Shown here piece by piece: positions 16,515 to 24,412 of a stretch of 64,000 nucleotides of DNA. Each line of letters begins with the position of its first letter. Position 1 is the first letter of the stretch. This DNA is from MFZZ01 sp964582715 (GTDB taxonomy: Bacteria; Patescibacteriota; Microgenomatia; UBA1406; GWC2-37-13), in NCBI GenBank assembly GCA_964582715.1, contig CAZOSM010000002.1:62001-126000 (forward strand). Reading direction: 5' to 3'. The position numbers were made by a program, and so were the translations under genes. The notes below the pieces were generated by a model. The model did no database searches. It saw only the letters and a program-made list of their open reading frames with translations, and was not told the DNA's origin.

Positions 16515-16769
16515 ATGTTTAACCCATTAAGTGCCTTCGGAAATATCCAAAAATTACAACAGCAAGCAAAAACGATGCAAAGTGCTCTCCAGAAAGAAGA
16601 AATAACTGTCGAGAAAAATGGCGTTATTGTAAAAATGCGTGGAGATCAGAAAATCTCTGAAATTGAGATTGATGGTGTGCTTGAAAATAGAGTAGTGGAA
16701 GCTATTAACGAAGCTATCAAAAAAACCCAGGAAATTGCAGCCCGTAAATTGATGGAAATTGCAAAATAA
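16515..16769 (+). CDS. ybaB: YbaB/EbfC nucleoid-associated protein
   Basis: This 84-aa protein has the family layout: N-terminal helix (GNIQKLQQQAKTMQSALQKE), central beta strands (VEKNGVIVKMRGDQKISEIE) and a C-terminal helix (EAINEAIKKTQEIAARKL). YbaB dimers bind DNA as tweezers. It follows dnaX as in many bacteria. It is shorter than the usual 100-110 aa, lacking the glycine-rich tail. prs starts 1 base after its stop. Confidence 0.85.
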   Translation: MFNPLSAFGNIQKLQQQAKTMQSALQKEEITVEKNGVIVKMRGDQKISEIEIDGVLENRVVEAINEAIKKTQEIAARKLMEIAK

Positions 16770-16770
16770 T

Positions 16771-17727
16771 ATGGCTTTAAAAATCTTTTCAGGTACTTCT
16801 AACCCACAATTATCTAAAGAAGTTGCTGAAAAAGCAGGTACTTCTCTTGCCAAAGTAGATGTAACTCGCTTCAAGAATTCTGAGGTACGTGTTCGCATTG
16901 AAGAGGATGTCAAACACGATACTTGTGTAGTAATTCAATCTACTTCTAATCCAACAGATACAAACCTCATGGAACTATACCTTATGTGTGATGCTTTAAG
17001 AAGAGAAGAAGCTCGCCGTGTTATTGGTGTCGTGCCATACTTTGGTTATGCAAGGCAGGATATACAACATATGCCCGGTGAATGTGTTTCTTCAAACGTA
17101 GTGATACGTTTTATGGAGGCAATTGGTTTTCATAAGATCTATACTATCAACCTGCATGATGAAGCAACGGAAGGTGTATTTAGTATTCCTTTTAAAAATC
17201 TAGATGCACTTCCGCTTTTAGCTACAGAAATCCGAGAGTACTTTCGTGCACAAGGTAAGGAGATACTTCCAGAAAAAGTGGCAATTGTTTCTCCTGATCA
17301 GGGAGGTATAGAACGAGCTCGTAAATTTGGAGAAGCATTTTTTGAGACTGAAAAATTTGAGCTTGCAGTAACAGAGAAGAAGAGAAACCTTGCACATATT
17401 CATGAGAGTAAAGCACTCGACCTATATGGAGATGTCGAAGGAAAAGTAGCAATTATTGTTGATGATGTGGCTACTTCTGGTTCTACACTTATAAATGCCG
17501 CTCAGTTTTGTATAGAAAGTGGCGCAACAGGTGTAGTGGCAGCAATTGTACACCGAGACTTTGCACCAGATACAGCACAGCGCATTCAGGATTCAATGAT
17601 CGAAGCATTCTTTACAACAGATTCCATTGCACTAAAAGAAGAGTATGCTTTTGAAAAAATGCAGACTGTTTCTGTAGCTTCACTTATTGGAGAAGAGGTA
17701 AAGAACTTGCCAACTAATAAAGTGTAA
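16771..17727 (+). CDS. prs: Ribose-phosphate pyrophosphokinase
   Basis: Makes PRPP from ribose-5-phosphate and ATP. The 318-aa protein has YFGYARQDIQHMPGE (flexible/ATP-loop region), INLHDEATEGVF, VSPDQGGIERARKF, and the PRPP-binding loop VDDVATSGSTLI near 227-238. The start at 16771 directly follows ybaB; an in-frame ATG at 16759 lies inside ybaB. The sequence around the regulatory flexible loop is somewhat altered (RQDIQHMPGECVSS rather than RQDRKxxxREPIT), suggesting a class-II/divergent enzyme. Confidence 0.92.
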   Translation: MALKIFSGTSNPQLSKEVAEKAGTSLAKVDVTRFKNSEVRVRIEEDVKHDTCVVIQSTSNPTDTNLMELYLMCDALRREEARRVIGVVPYFGYARQDIQHMPGECVSSNVVIRFMEAIGFHKIYTINLHDEATEGVFSIPFKNLDALPLLATEIREYFRAQGKEILPEKVAIVSPDQGGIERARKFGEAFFETEKFELAVTEKKRNLAHIHESKALDLYGDVEGKVAIIVDDVATSGSTLINAAQFCIESGATGVVAAIVHRDFAPDTAQRIQDSMIEAFFTTDSIALKEEYAFEKMQTVSVASLIGEEVKNLPTNKV

Positions 17728-17729
17728 CT

Positions 17730-19118
17730 TTAAATTCCTTCTAACGAGTTGACAACATTCCCAGTATTTATAGTGTTGTAACTTTGGTTTTGTGGAGTAA
17801 ACATAAATCCACGCTCAAATAATTCAGATTCTGGGACTGCTTTTTCTTTTAATAATGTCTCTCTTACATCATCTTTTCTTTTTTGAATTAATCCTTCTAC
17901 ATCAACAGTATTATATGCTGATTGATAATTTTGTTCTGAAAAGAAAAATCTGAATAATGTCTCAGCTCTTTCTCTCTCAAACTCCAAATGAGCTTTTGGT
18001 TTTCTCGGATCTTTCTCATCACCAATATAATACTGACCATTTACATATACCTCCAAATCTTCGACTATAACCTCTATTGGAAAATCTACACCATGTAAAT
18101 GTACTTTTAATCTTCTCCAATCAATCCCCTTACTATTACTCCTTCCATCAATTTTTTCATCATGGTCAAAATCTCTAATATATCCACCTCCATATTGATT
18201 AAGACTCTCAACTATTTTCTCAAAGACATATTCCCGCTCATGTACGCCTCCCATTGTTGTTATTCGTAATCCAGCAAAATCTTCTACATCAATCGTTGGA
18301 CGTACGAGGCCTCCATTCTTTAATGCTTTACCCCAAGCTTTTTCAGCTGCTGTAATATAGCTTTTTGTTCTTGGATTAGTAAGCACAAAAATTCCTTGAC
18401 CTCCATTTTGTAACTCACGTGTTAAAAATTTATGCTTTTTTGCATGAAAACCTGGGGATTCTTCACCCCTTTTAGCAATTCCGGCATATTGATTTGTTTC
18501 GTCATCATGCCATGCCGTAAACTCTAGAAATCCAGTAGCACCTTCTCCTGATGCAAAGAAATGTTCATTCAAAAACTCTCCAAATTGATATAACTGAGTC
18601 TTTACCTCACGTCGTGGAAATGCGCCGAAAAAGTGTAAAAAAGTTTCTGCTGGTAATATTTGTGATAATAACTGAATACGTTCACCTTGGTCTCTATATG
18701 ATTTACCCAAACGTACCAAGCGATTACCAAAACTATTAGGATAAGTTAATATTTCGTTTCTTAAACCAAATGTAGTTGAATTATCTCCAGCCAGTGCAGT
18801 ATTAGCAATATCGACAAGCATCTCGTTAGCCCCATTCATAGACTGTTCAAATAAGTCTTTCGCGTGTTCAATATCTACTTCATATGTTTGTGATATTGTA
18901 TTAAAAAGATTCTCATCAGTACGCTCTATTAATTCCTCAACAGATGCAAAACGATTTAATACATAATTGTTATCAGGGTTGGCTCGTTGTCTCTCACTCA
19001 CCATAAATAATAAAGGCCCTTCCCAACCTGTATAGGCCATCATAGTTTCTTGTGCAAGTTGCATGTCTTGTAATGACATTGCTTTTACTGGTATCGGATT
19101 TTCTGATATATTTCTCAT
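17730..19118 (-). CDS. Divergent RelA/SpoT nucleotidyltransferase-like protein
   Basis: This 462-aa protein is not a standard Rel enzyme. Residues around 255-390 follow the RelA/SpoT synthetase fold: RTKSYITAAEKAW (cf. the R-x-K-S-x-x-S-x-x-x-K block), VEDFAGLRIT (cf. D-x-x-G-x-R-I with the metal Asp), and DFPIEVIVEDLEVY (cf. the E-V-Q-I-R-T block with the catalytic Glu). The N-terminal 200 residues and C-terminal 70 match nothing I know; no HD hydrolase, TGS or ACT domain is seen. It may make or bind (p)ppGpp-like nucleotides or modify another acceptor. Its ATG is immediately preceded by a terminator hairpin in the leader, so expression is probably attenuated. Confidence 0.55.
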   Translation of the reverse strand: MRNISENPIPVKAMSLQDMQLAQETMMAYTGWEGPLLFMVSERQRANPDNNYVLNRFASVEELIERTDENLFNTISQTYEVDIEHAKDLFEQSMNGANEMLVDIANTALAGDNSTTFGLRNEILTYPNSFGNRLVRLGKSYRDQGERIQLLSQILPAETFLHFFGAFPRREVKTQLYQFGEFLNEHFFASGEGATGFLEFTAWHDDETNQYAGIAKRGEESPGFHAKKHKFLTRELQNGGQGIFVLTNPRTKSYITAAEKAWGKALKNGGLVRPTIDVEDFAGLRITTMGGVHEREYVFEKIVESLNQYGGGYIRDFDHDEKIDGRSNSKGIDWRRLKVHLHGVDFPIEVIVEDLEVYVNGQYYIGDEKDPRKPKAHLEFERERAETLFRFFFSEQNYQSAYNTVDVEGLIQKRKDDVRETLLKEKAVPESELFERGFMFTPQNQSYNTINTGNVVNSLEGI

Positions 19119-19121
19119 CTT

Positions 19122-19149
19122 AAAAAAAACCGCCCTGTTTTGAGGGCGG
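19122..19149 (-). terminator. Rho-independent terminator abutting the RelA-like start codon
   Basis: On the minus strand CCGCCCT / AGGGCGG with a 6-base loop is followed by eight T residues, then AAG and the ATG at 19118. Its position makes it an attenuator of the downstream gene or the end of a short independent RNA. Confidence 0.85.
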
Positions 19150-19265
19150 GTGTGTATTGTTAATTATTGGTTTTGTTACCTCCAATCAACCACCCTCCCG
19201 TCAAAGACGAGAATCTGGGTAAGGGCGATAATGTGATTAAAGGTACATCTCATAGTAAGTAATTA
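19150..19265 (-). ncRNA. Candidate leader RNA / attenuator upstream of the RelA-like gene
   Basis: A sigma70-like promoter (19272-19300) and the terminator (19122-19149) bound about 140 nt. The RNA can form ACCC...GGGT around CTCGTC/GACGGGAG and ATTGG/CCAAT. It contains a 25-codon ORF. It does not match a riboswitch class I know. It may be a cis-regulatory leader, a leader-peptide attenuator or a small RNA. Confidence 0.5.
19176..19253 (-). CDS. Possible 25-aa leader peptide
   Basis: ATG at 19253 opens 25 codons ending VVDWR-stop, and the stop codon overlaps a GGAGGTAA sequence. The ATG lies about 12 bases after the predicted transcript start. There is no run of a single amino acid that would point to classical amino-acid attenuation. 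It could be a chance ORF in a structured RNA. Confidence 0.3.
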   Translation of the reverse strand: MRCTFNHIIALTQILVFDGRVVDWR

Positions 19266-19271
19266 GTATGT

Positions 19272-19300
19272 ATTGTAAAAGAAGTGTAAGATAAAGTCAA
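19272..19300 (-). promoter_or_regulatory. Sigma70-type promoter, TTGACT-17-TACAAT
   Basis: -35 TTGACT (19295-19300), a 17-base spacer, and -10 TACAAT (19272-19277) on the minus strand, 36 bases or more downstream of recR. It is one of the few promoters here with a good -35. Confidence 0.75.
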
Positions 19301-19336
19301 ATGATTTGAGTTTATTTTTTACTCTTCTTACCTTTC

Positions 19337-19981
19337 TTACTCGAATTTATTCCTATTTTCGATAGCTTTACGAAGTGTCATGTAGTCTGCATACTCCAAG
19401 TTTCCACCCATTGGCAATCCATACCCGAGGCGGGTAATAGAGAAGTCCAAGCTATATTCCTTCTTGATATCTTGCAGTTTATTACGTATATACATGGCTG
19501 TTGCTTCACCCTCCATATCAGGATTCATAGCAAGTATGACTTCTGAAACAGCGTTTGTCTGTCCGGATTCTTCTGTATTTGGACGAATACGTTGTAGCAG
19601 TTTATCTATAAATATATCATCTGGCCCAATATGATTAAGTGGATCAATGCGCCCATGAAGCACATGATACACTCCATCATAAATATTTCCTGTTTCAAAG
19701 GAAACCAGATCAAGTACATCTTCAACAACGGTAATTTTACTTTTATCACGCATAACATCCCGACAAACGCTACAGATATCTTCTTCTGTAAGGTTCATAC
19801 AGATAGAACATCGTTTGGTTTTTGCTTTTAGCTGGGAGATGTTTTGAGCAAAATCTTTAAGATCTTGATCTGGTAAACGAAGCAAATAAAAAGCCAAACG
19901 ATTAGCGCTCTTCTCACCAATACCGGGAAGCCTTTCCAAAAAAAGAGAGACCTGTTTTAAACTACTGGGTAAATTTGCCAT
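19337..19981 (-). CDS. recR: Recombination mediator RecR
   Basis: Acts with RecO (and RecF) to load RecA at gaps. The 214-aa protein has the helix-hairpin-helix RLPGIGEKSANRLAFYL (about 14-30), the C4 zinc finger CSICMNLTEEDICSVC (about 57-72), and a Toprim domain with TVVEDVLDL and LAMNPDMEGEATAMYI. The C-terminal Walker-like RLGYGLPMGGNLEYAD is intact. It follows the RNase J gene by 36 bases on the same strand. Confidence 0.93.
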   Translation of the reverse strand: MANLPSSLKQVSLFLERLPGIGEKSANRLAFYLLRLPDQDLKDFAQNISQLKAKTKRCSICMNLTEEDICSVCRDVMRDKSKITVVEDVLDLVSFETGNIYDGVYHVLHGRIDPLNHIGPDDIFIDKLLQRIRPNTEESGQTNAVSEVILAMNPDMEGEATAMYIRNKLQDIKKEYSLDFSITRLGYGLPMGGNLEYADYMTLRKAIENRNKFE

Positions 19982-20017
19982 ATATACAAAAAGCCGTACA
20001 CACCGACTGAATTTACA

Positions 20018-21691
20018 TTATATCTGTATCACATCTACAAGAACAAGTGGCCTTCGACCTTTTTCTTTATAGAAGAAGTCTTCAAGCTCTCGTCCAATTC
20101 GTTTTTTAAATGCAGGCATATCTATAATCTGTTCTTTTTTGCCTGGCTTCATAGTTTTTTCTACCATCTTGGTTGCCTCTTCAAACAAGTCATCTTCTTT
20201 CTTTTCAAAGACAAATCCTCTAGAGAAGAAACGAGGTCGAGTAACAAGGTTACCAGAACCATCAAGAACAAGTACTGAAACAACCATTCCTTCTGTAGAA
20301 AGTGACTGTCTGTCTCTTATAACCACATTGCCAACATCACCAACTCCATAAGCATCGACATAAATGCTCTTGGTTTCGATATCATCACCTTTTACGACAT
20401 CACCTTTTTTGAACCATACGGTTTCACCTTCCATGAGCATAAAGACACGATCTTTCTTGTAACCTAAATCCATCATTAGTTTCTGGTAATATCGCTGATG
20501 ACGAATAGTTCCACCAATTGGTATAAAATATTTAGGGTTGGTGAAGCGTGCCATAAGTTTAATATCTTCCTGGCTCCCGTGGCCCGAAGCATGTAACTGG
20601 TCGGCAACGTCTGAGTATATAACTTCTGCACCCTGAAGAGTAAGCTCTTCAATAAGAGAGTAGACTTCATTTTCATTTCCAGGGATTGGATCAGAAGAGA
20701 AAACTACTTTATCTCCTTGAGTAATTTTTATATACCGATTTTGCTTTCTAGATATTTTTGACAGTGCTGATTCATATTGACCTTGTGATCCAGCAGCAAT
20801 AATACAGACTTTATTAGGAGGAAGTTTTTTTACTTCTTCCTCTTTTCCAATTAAGGTAAATGGAATTGGTAAATATCCGTTATCGGATGCAGCTTCTGTA
20901 TTTTGTTTCATAGAACGGCCTAAAAAGACAATTTTTCTATTAAACTTAATCGCTGCCTCAACACACTGTCTTATTCGAGAAATGTTTGAAGAAAAGGTCG
21001 TCATAATAAACTTACCTTTTGTCTTTCGCATCTCATCTTCAAATGTTTGCCCGACAATAGATTCAGAGAGCGTAAGACCAGGTCTCTCAGAACCAAGTGC
21101 ATCGGATAATAAACAAAGCACACCATCGTGGCCAGCCTTTGTAATTTCATAAAAATCTGGTGCATCACCATATGGTGGGGTAAGATCAAACTTAAAGTCT
21201 GGTCCATGATAGAGCGTTCCGACTGGTGTTTTTATAAGAATATGAGTTGGATCAGGGATAGAGTGGGTGACATGTATAAACTTTGTCTGCAAAGCGCCAA
21301 ACTCATACCATTTTTTATATTCAATCTCATGAAAGGTAATATTCTCGTTATATTCTCTAAATTTTTGAGTAACAAAAAGCTTTGTGAGCTTACTTCCATA
21401 AATAGGTGGTTTACCTAGTTTTACATAGTGAAATGGGAGTGCTCCGATATGATCTTCATGAGCATGTGTTAATAAAATAGCACGGATCTTATCTGTTTTA
21501 TCTTCTAGATATGAGATATCAGGGATAATAAGATCTACTCCAAACTCCTTTGCGTCGGGGAAGCCCATACCGCAATCAACAATAATAATATCTTGTAGTT
21601 CGTCTCCATTGTATAGTTCATAGAGGTACATGTTTTTAGTGACCCCCACAACACCACCAAGTGGCACGAATCTTACTTTAAAATCTTCCAT
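20018..21691 (-). CDS. rnj: Ribonuclease J
   Basis: Metallo-beta-lactamase/beta-CASP RNase for mRNA turnover and rRNA maturation. The 557-aa protein has the zinc motif THAHEDHIGALP (about residues 75-86), further ligands in VTHSIPD and HGPDFKFD, the beta-CASP region with AAGSQGQYESALSKI, and the HASGHGSQED motif near 365-374. A C-terminal domain is present. The length equals the typical 550-560 aa. The gene is upstream of recR in one probable transcript. Confidence 0.93.
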   Translation of the reverse strand: MEDFKVRFVPLGGVVGVTKNMYLYELYNGDELQDIIIVDCGMGFPDAKEFGVDLIIPDISYLEDKTDKIRAILLTHAHEDHIGALPFHYVKLGKPPIYGSKLTKLFVTQKFREYNENITFHEIEYKKWYEFGALQTKFIHVTHSIPDPTHILIKTPVGTLYHGPDFKFDLTPPYGDAPDFYEITKAGHDGVLCLLSDALGSERPGLTLSESIVGQTFEDEMRKTKGKFIMTTFSSNISRIRQCVEAAIKFNRKIVFLGRSMKQNTEAASDNGYLPIPFTLIGKEEEVKKLPPNKVCIIAAGSQGQYESALSKISRKQNRYIKITQGDKVVFSSDPIPGNENEVYSLIEELTLQGAEVIYSDVADQLHASGHGSQEDIKLMARFTNPKYFIPIGGTIRHQRYYQKLMMDLGYKKDRVFMLMEGETVWFKKGDVVKGDDIETKSIYVDAYGVGDVGNVVIRDRQSLSTEGMVVSVLVLDGSGNLVTRPRFFSRGFVFEKKEDDLFEEATKMVEKTMKPGKKEQIIDMPAFKKRIGRELEDFFYKEKGRRPLVLVDVIQI

Positions 21692-21838
21692 AGTAATAGA
21701 TTCAATTTATAATACAAGCGGTCAATCTCGCTTGCGTTCAGAATGCATCTGGTATTCATATACCAAATATATTCTAAAGACAAGTCGCCGCTTTGAAACA
21801 TTATATCATTTGGTATACTTAAAAGCGTTAATAAAAAG

Positions 21839-21844
21839 TAAGAT
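21839..21844 (+). promoter_or_regulatory. -10-like TAAGAT before the MIP18-like gene
   Basis: TAAGAT plus 6 bases precedes the ATG at 21851. TATACT at 21814-21819 is an alternative giving a longer leader. Confidence 0.4.
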
Positions 21845-21850
21845 TTACAT

Positions 21851-22156
21851 ATGGCAGTAACTAAAAAACAAGTAGAAGACAAACTTTTTGATGTTATGGA
21901 CCCTGAACTTTATATGTCTATAATGGATTTAGGTTTGGTGTACGAAGTAACAGTAAAGGAAGGAGATAAAGTGCATATTTTAATGACACTTACCACACTC
22001 GGCTGCCCTCTTTTTGACACAATTCAGGAAGAGATTGAAACTAAACTTGAGATGATTGGCGTAAAACCAGAAAACCTTGAGATCCAACTTACCTTTGATC
22101 CACCATGGTCAATGGATCGTATGACTGAGCATGCAAAAGCAGTGCTTGGCATTTAA
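21851..22156 (+). CDS. MIP18/SufT-like (DUF59) iron-sulfur assembly protein
   Basis: This 101-aa single-domain protein has the DUF59 pattern: KLFDVMDPELYMSIMDLGLVYEV is its first conserved block (too long to be chance in this order), then TTLGCPLFDTI with the conserved Cys near residue 57, and TFDPPWSMDRMT. Members help mature Fe-S clusters. No suf genes are present in the window. The next gene starts 2 bases later. Confidence 0.85.
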   Translation: MAVTKKQVEDKLFDVMDPELYMSIMDLGLVYEVTVKEGDKVHILMTLTTLGCPLFDTIQEEIETKLEMIGVKPENLEIQLTFDPPWSMDRMTEHAKAVLGI

Positions 22157-22158
22157 CT

Positions 22159-22668
22159 ATGAACAAGACGCAAAATAAAAAACCAGTTATCAATCCTTTT
22201 GAAACCCTTGATAAAATTACTCATCCTATTCCTCATTCTGGCAATAAGGAAATGGTATCTTCGCTCTTCAAAGAAATCCCAACAGTCGGAGATAATGCCA
22301 CAAAAATTGACTTTGACAAGCTTAATACGTCCTATGCAGACCAGGATAAAGGAACTCTGGAGGAAATTAAGAAAAACTTAAATCCCGAACAGCAGGCTGA
22401 AATGGATAAGGTAAGATTCTTTAAACGATATAAACAAGAAGAACAGGAATATTATGAAAGAAGAAAGCGAGAAGATGAAGAAAAAAGACAGCGTGAAGAA
22501 CTAGAAGAGCAGGAAAGAAAACGACAAGAAGAAGAGGAGCGATTGGCAAAAAATGCAGGACAAGCTACTCCCCAAGGTAAAAAGAAAAAAAGTATCTTCG
22601 GTAAAATTAAGGATAAAGCAAACATGATCTTACCTCCAGAAATGAAGCCAGGTGGTGGTAAACAATAA
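22159..22668 (+). CDS. Charged coiled-coil hypothetical protein
   Basis: I do not recognise this 169-aa protein. The first 80 residues are polar and probably disordered. Residues about 90-135 form a highly charged helix (RRKREDEEKRQREELEEQE), and the end is basic with a KKKKSIFGKIKDKAN segment. No signal peptide is present. It follows the MIP18-like gene by 2 bases and abuts a convergent membrane-protein gene, so it is probably the last gene of that unit. Confidence 0.65.
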   Translation: MNKTQNKKPVINPFETLDKITHPIPHSGNKEMVSSLFKEIPTVGDNATKIDFDKLNTSYADQDKGTLEEIKKNLNPEQQAEMDKVRFFKRYKQEEQEYYERRKREDEEKRQREELEEQERKRQEEEERLAKNAGQATPQGKKKKSIFGKIKDKANMILPPEMKPGGGKQ

Positions 22669-23076
22669 TTACCTATCTTTCCAGAACTGCTCTTGCCATT
22701 CTTTACTGCCTGGTTGCCCTGGTGCCGTTGAAGGAATTGAGTATTTTTCTATATTATCTTGTTGTTGTGCCGCTTTTTGCATATCCATCTGGAACCCGTA
22801 ATCAGCTGGTGATGGAGCGACATCCAACTCTCCTTGTACACTACCTCCTTCTTGCATTTTTTCTAAATTTTGTAAGTAAGTAGAATCGGCTGAGTTAATC
22901 TGTAGCTGTTGATCTTTCTGTTCGGGAGCTGTTTCTTTCATAAGCTCAACTGCCTTGTTTTTAAAAAGACTTGTATATTTACCTACTCCAACGAGTACTA
23001 AAATAATACAAATAATAAAGAAAACGCCTGACATAAAAATGATAACTGCTTTTTGATCTGTTTGTTGTTCTGGCAT
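22669..23076 (-). CDS. Single-pass membrane hypothetical protein
   Basis: This 135-aa protein has a short cytoplasmic start, one hydrophobic helix (about residues 10-33) and a Gln-rich polar extracytoplasmic region. No family is recognised. Its stop codon abuts the stop of the convergent gene with no spacing. It has no Shine-Dalgarno sequence. Confidence 0.6.
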   Translation of the reverse strand: MPEQQTDQKAVIIFMSGVFFIICIILVLVGVGKYTSLFKNKAVELMKETAPEQKDQQLQINSADSTYLQNLEKMQEGGSVQGELDVAPSPADYGFQMDMQKAAQQQDNIEKYSIPSTAPGQPGSKEWQEQFWKDR

Positions 23077-23151
23077 TGATTGAAATTAACTTATTGAAGT
23101 TGATTAGTATAATTAGTCTATCAACTTTTTAGGAAGATGGGGGAGTAAATT

Positions 23152-23225
23152 CGGAGTGTAGTTCAGATGGTAGAACGCAGCGTTCGGGACGCTGAGGTCG
23201 CTCGGTTCAAGTCCGGCCACTCCGA
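23152..23225 (+). tRNA. tRNA-Pro (CGG)
   Basis: Acceptor CGGAGTG/CACTCCG with discriminator A; anticodon stem CAGCG/CGCTG with loop TTCGGGA (anticodon CGG); T-loop TTCAAGT with a stem that has one mismatch. Upstream, TATAAT (23108-23113) is framed by AAGTTGAT / ATCAACTT, which may be its promoter with an overlapping palindrome. CCA is not encoded. Confidence 0.93.
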
Positions 23226-23237
23226 CTAAAGAAAGCC

Positions 23238-23271
23238 GGCTTCTCTGAATAATACTTCATTCAGCGAAGCC
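23238..23271 (+). terminator. Stem-loop after tRNA-Pro
   Basis: GGCTTC T CTGAAT / ATTCAG C GAAGCC with an 8-base loop, 12 bases after the tRNA. There is no T-run, so it may be a processing or protective 3' hairpin. Confidence 0.5.
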
Positions 23272-23316
23272 TTGTGGACTTCAAGACAGACTGTATTACC
23301 TTAGCTGTAAGATAAC

Positions 23317-23661
23317 TTAATCCGACTCAAATAGATAATTGGATTGTTGTGGAGGTCGTCTTAGGCAAAAGTACTTACCACTGATCTCATTGTCTTTAGG
23401 TTTAAGACCCTTTGCTTCTGATACTGGTAATAGATATTTTAGTAAAGGGCTTACCCATATAGGCGGATATCTGAGTTCAAAAATTCCTAACTCAGAATCT
23501 TCAACAATAGCGACATCATAACCAAGTTTCTCTTTTAACTCTTCTGAAGGTTGTTCATGGGCAAGAATTCCCAAGTAGAAAAGATTTCGCCTTTCATCTT
23601 CTTTCGCAATCCGATATAAAATTTTAATAAAAACAAGTAAATTATAAATACTATGGGTCAA
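23317..23661 (-). CDS. Hypothetical 114-aa protein, TTG start
   Basis: No family is recognised. The protein is soluble and mixed alpha/beta, with a Tyr/Pro-rich centre (LRYPPIWVSPLLKYLLP). There is no internal Met, so TTG at 23661 is the only plausible start. It is supported by TAAAAT 7 bases upstream on the minus strand, the same spacing as for ATG-started leaderless genes here. The gene stands alone. Confidence 0.5.
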   Translation of the reverse strand: MTHSIYNLLVFIKILYRIAKEDERRNLFYLGILAHEQPSEELKEKLGYDVAIVEDSELGIFELRYPPIWVSPLLKYLLPVSEAKGLKPKDNEISGKYFCLRRPPQQSNYLFESD

Positions 23662-23668
23662 ATTTAGT

Positions 23669-23674
23669 ATTTTA
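23669..23674 (-). promoter_or_regulatory. -10 box TAAAAT before a TTG start
   Basis: TAAAAT plus 7 bases precedes the TTG at 23661 on the minus strand. Confidence 0.4.
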
Positions 23675-23784
23675 GTAAATTATTATTTCACGTAAATTAC
23701 ATAGACAATATGTATCTTGTGAAGTAATATAAAAATGTAAGAGGAATCGAGAGGAATAATATCTGCTTAGCGCAGAAAAAGCGG

Positions 23785-23818
23785 TGGAGAGACTGAGTTG
23801 GTAGACTCAGTCTCTCCA
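23785..23818 (-). terminator. 14-bp perfect stem-loop
   Basis: TGGAGAGACTGAGT / ACTCAGTCTCTCCA with a 6-base loop follows the stop of the small membrane protein. On the minus strand TTTTT occurs 4 bases after the stem. Confidence 0.75.
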
Positions 23819-23836
23819 AACACAAAAGGTGGGGTA

Positions 23837-24121
23837 TTAGCGATCTACTAAATCTGAATTCCTTATAGTACGCCAGATCAGTATCAAGAAAGCGGATAAA
23901 GACGCTCCAATGAGGCTGTATCCAAGCAGCGGATTGAGTGGGGAAATTACTTTCCCACTCATAGTTGTCATGGGGTAGGTCATCATTAATATGACTCCTA
24001 CCACCGTAATACTACACAAAGCCAATGCAAAGAGAAACCTTCGTAAACCCGGTTTCACTTCGACTGGTTTTTCCTTACGGGCGGGATAACCATCGTCACC
24101 CCAAAACTCTTGCCTGGCCAT
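23837..24121 (-). CDS. Small two-helix membrane protein
   Basis: This 94-aa protein has a charged N-terminus and two hydrophobic helices (about residues 29-48 and 63-83). The family is unknown. The ATG is fixed by a strong Shine-Dalgarno (AAGGAGG ending 6 bases upstream). It has a long leader with a CCTGCT/AGCAGG hairpin and a 14-bp 3' stem-loop. It therefore belongs to the Shine-Dalgarno/hairpin gene class, unlike the leaderless neighbours. Confidence 0.65.
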   Translation of the reverse strand: MARQEFWGDDGYPARKEKPVEVKPGLRRFLFALALCSITVVGVILMMTYPMTTMSGKVISPLNPLLGYSLIGASLSAFLILIWRTIRNSDLVDR

Positions 24122-24182
24122 ATGGCCTCCTTCCTTTAAAAAACCAACACCACGCCGTGTCTAAAGTCATTCAAGCTGCCTG

Positions 24183-24210
24183 CTTATAGTAGCAGGATAT
24201 CTACAGACAA
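24183..24210 (-). promoter_or_regulatory. Candidate promoter TTGTCT-16-TATAAG
   Basis: Minus-strand -35 TTGTCT (24205-24210) and -10 TATAAG (24183-24188). The -10 overlaps a CCTGCT / AGCAGG inverted repeat (24179-24196) that could be an operator or a leader hairpin. Confidence 0.4.
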
Positions 24211-24412
24211 ACTATCTGCACATAACCTACTACTATAGAAGCTATTATTTCCTCTCGATTGTTAAGGTACATGTAACCTTTTGAATGTATAAGGTATATT
24301 GCATATATGAAGCTAATTACACAGTAGCTAATATCCCATAGTACATTCGTATTAATTATACAACAACTTTGTAAAAATATTGTTATAAAAGCTTTTTCCT
24401 TCTTTTTATAAA
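24211..24412. other. AT-rich spacer
   Basis: I see no gene here. The stretch is AT-rich with scattered TATA-like words and no long inverted repeat. Confidence 0.5.

Noticed and set aside
19150..19265. Known riboswitch (ykkC, THF, ZTP, fluoride) or SRP RNA in the RelA-like leader
   Set aside because: None of the conserved core sequences of those classes that I know can be found in the leader.
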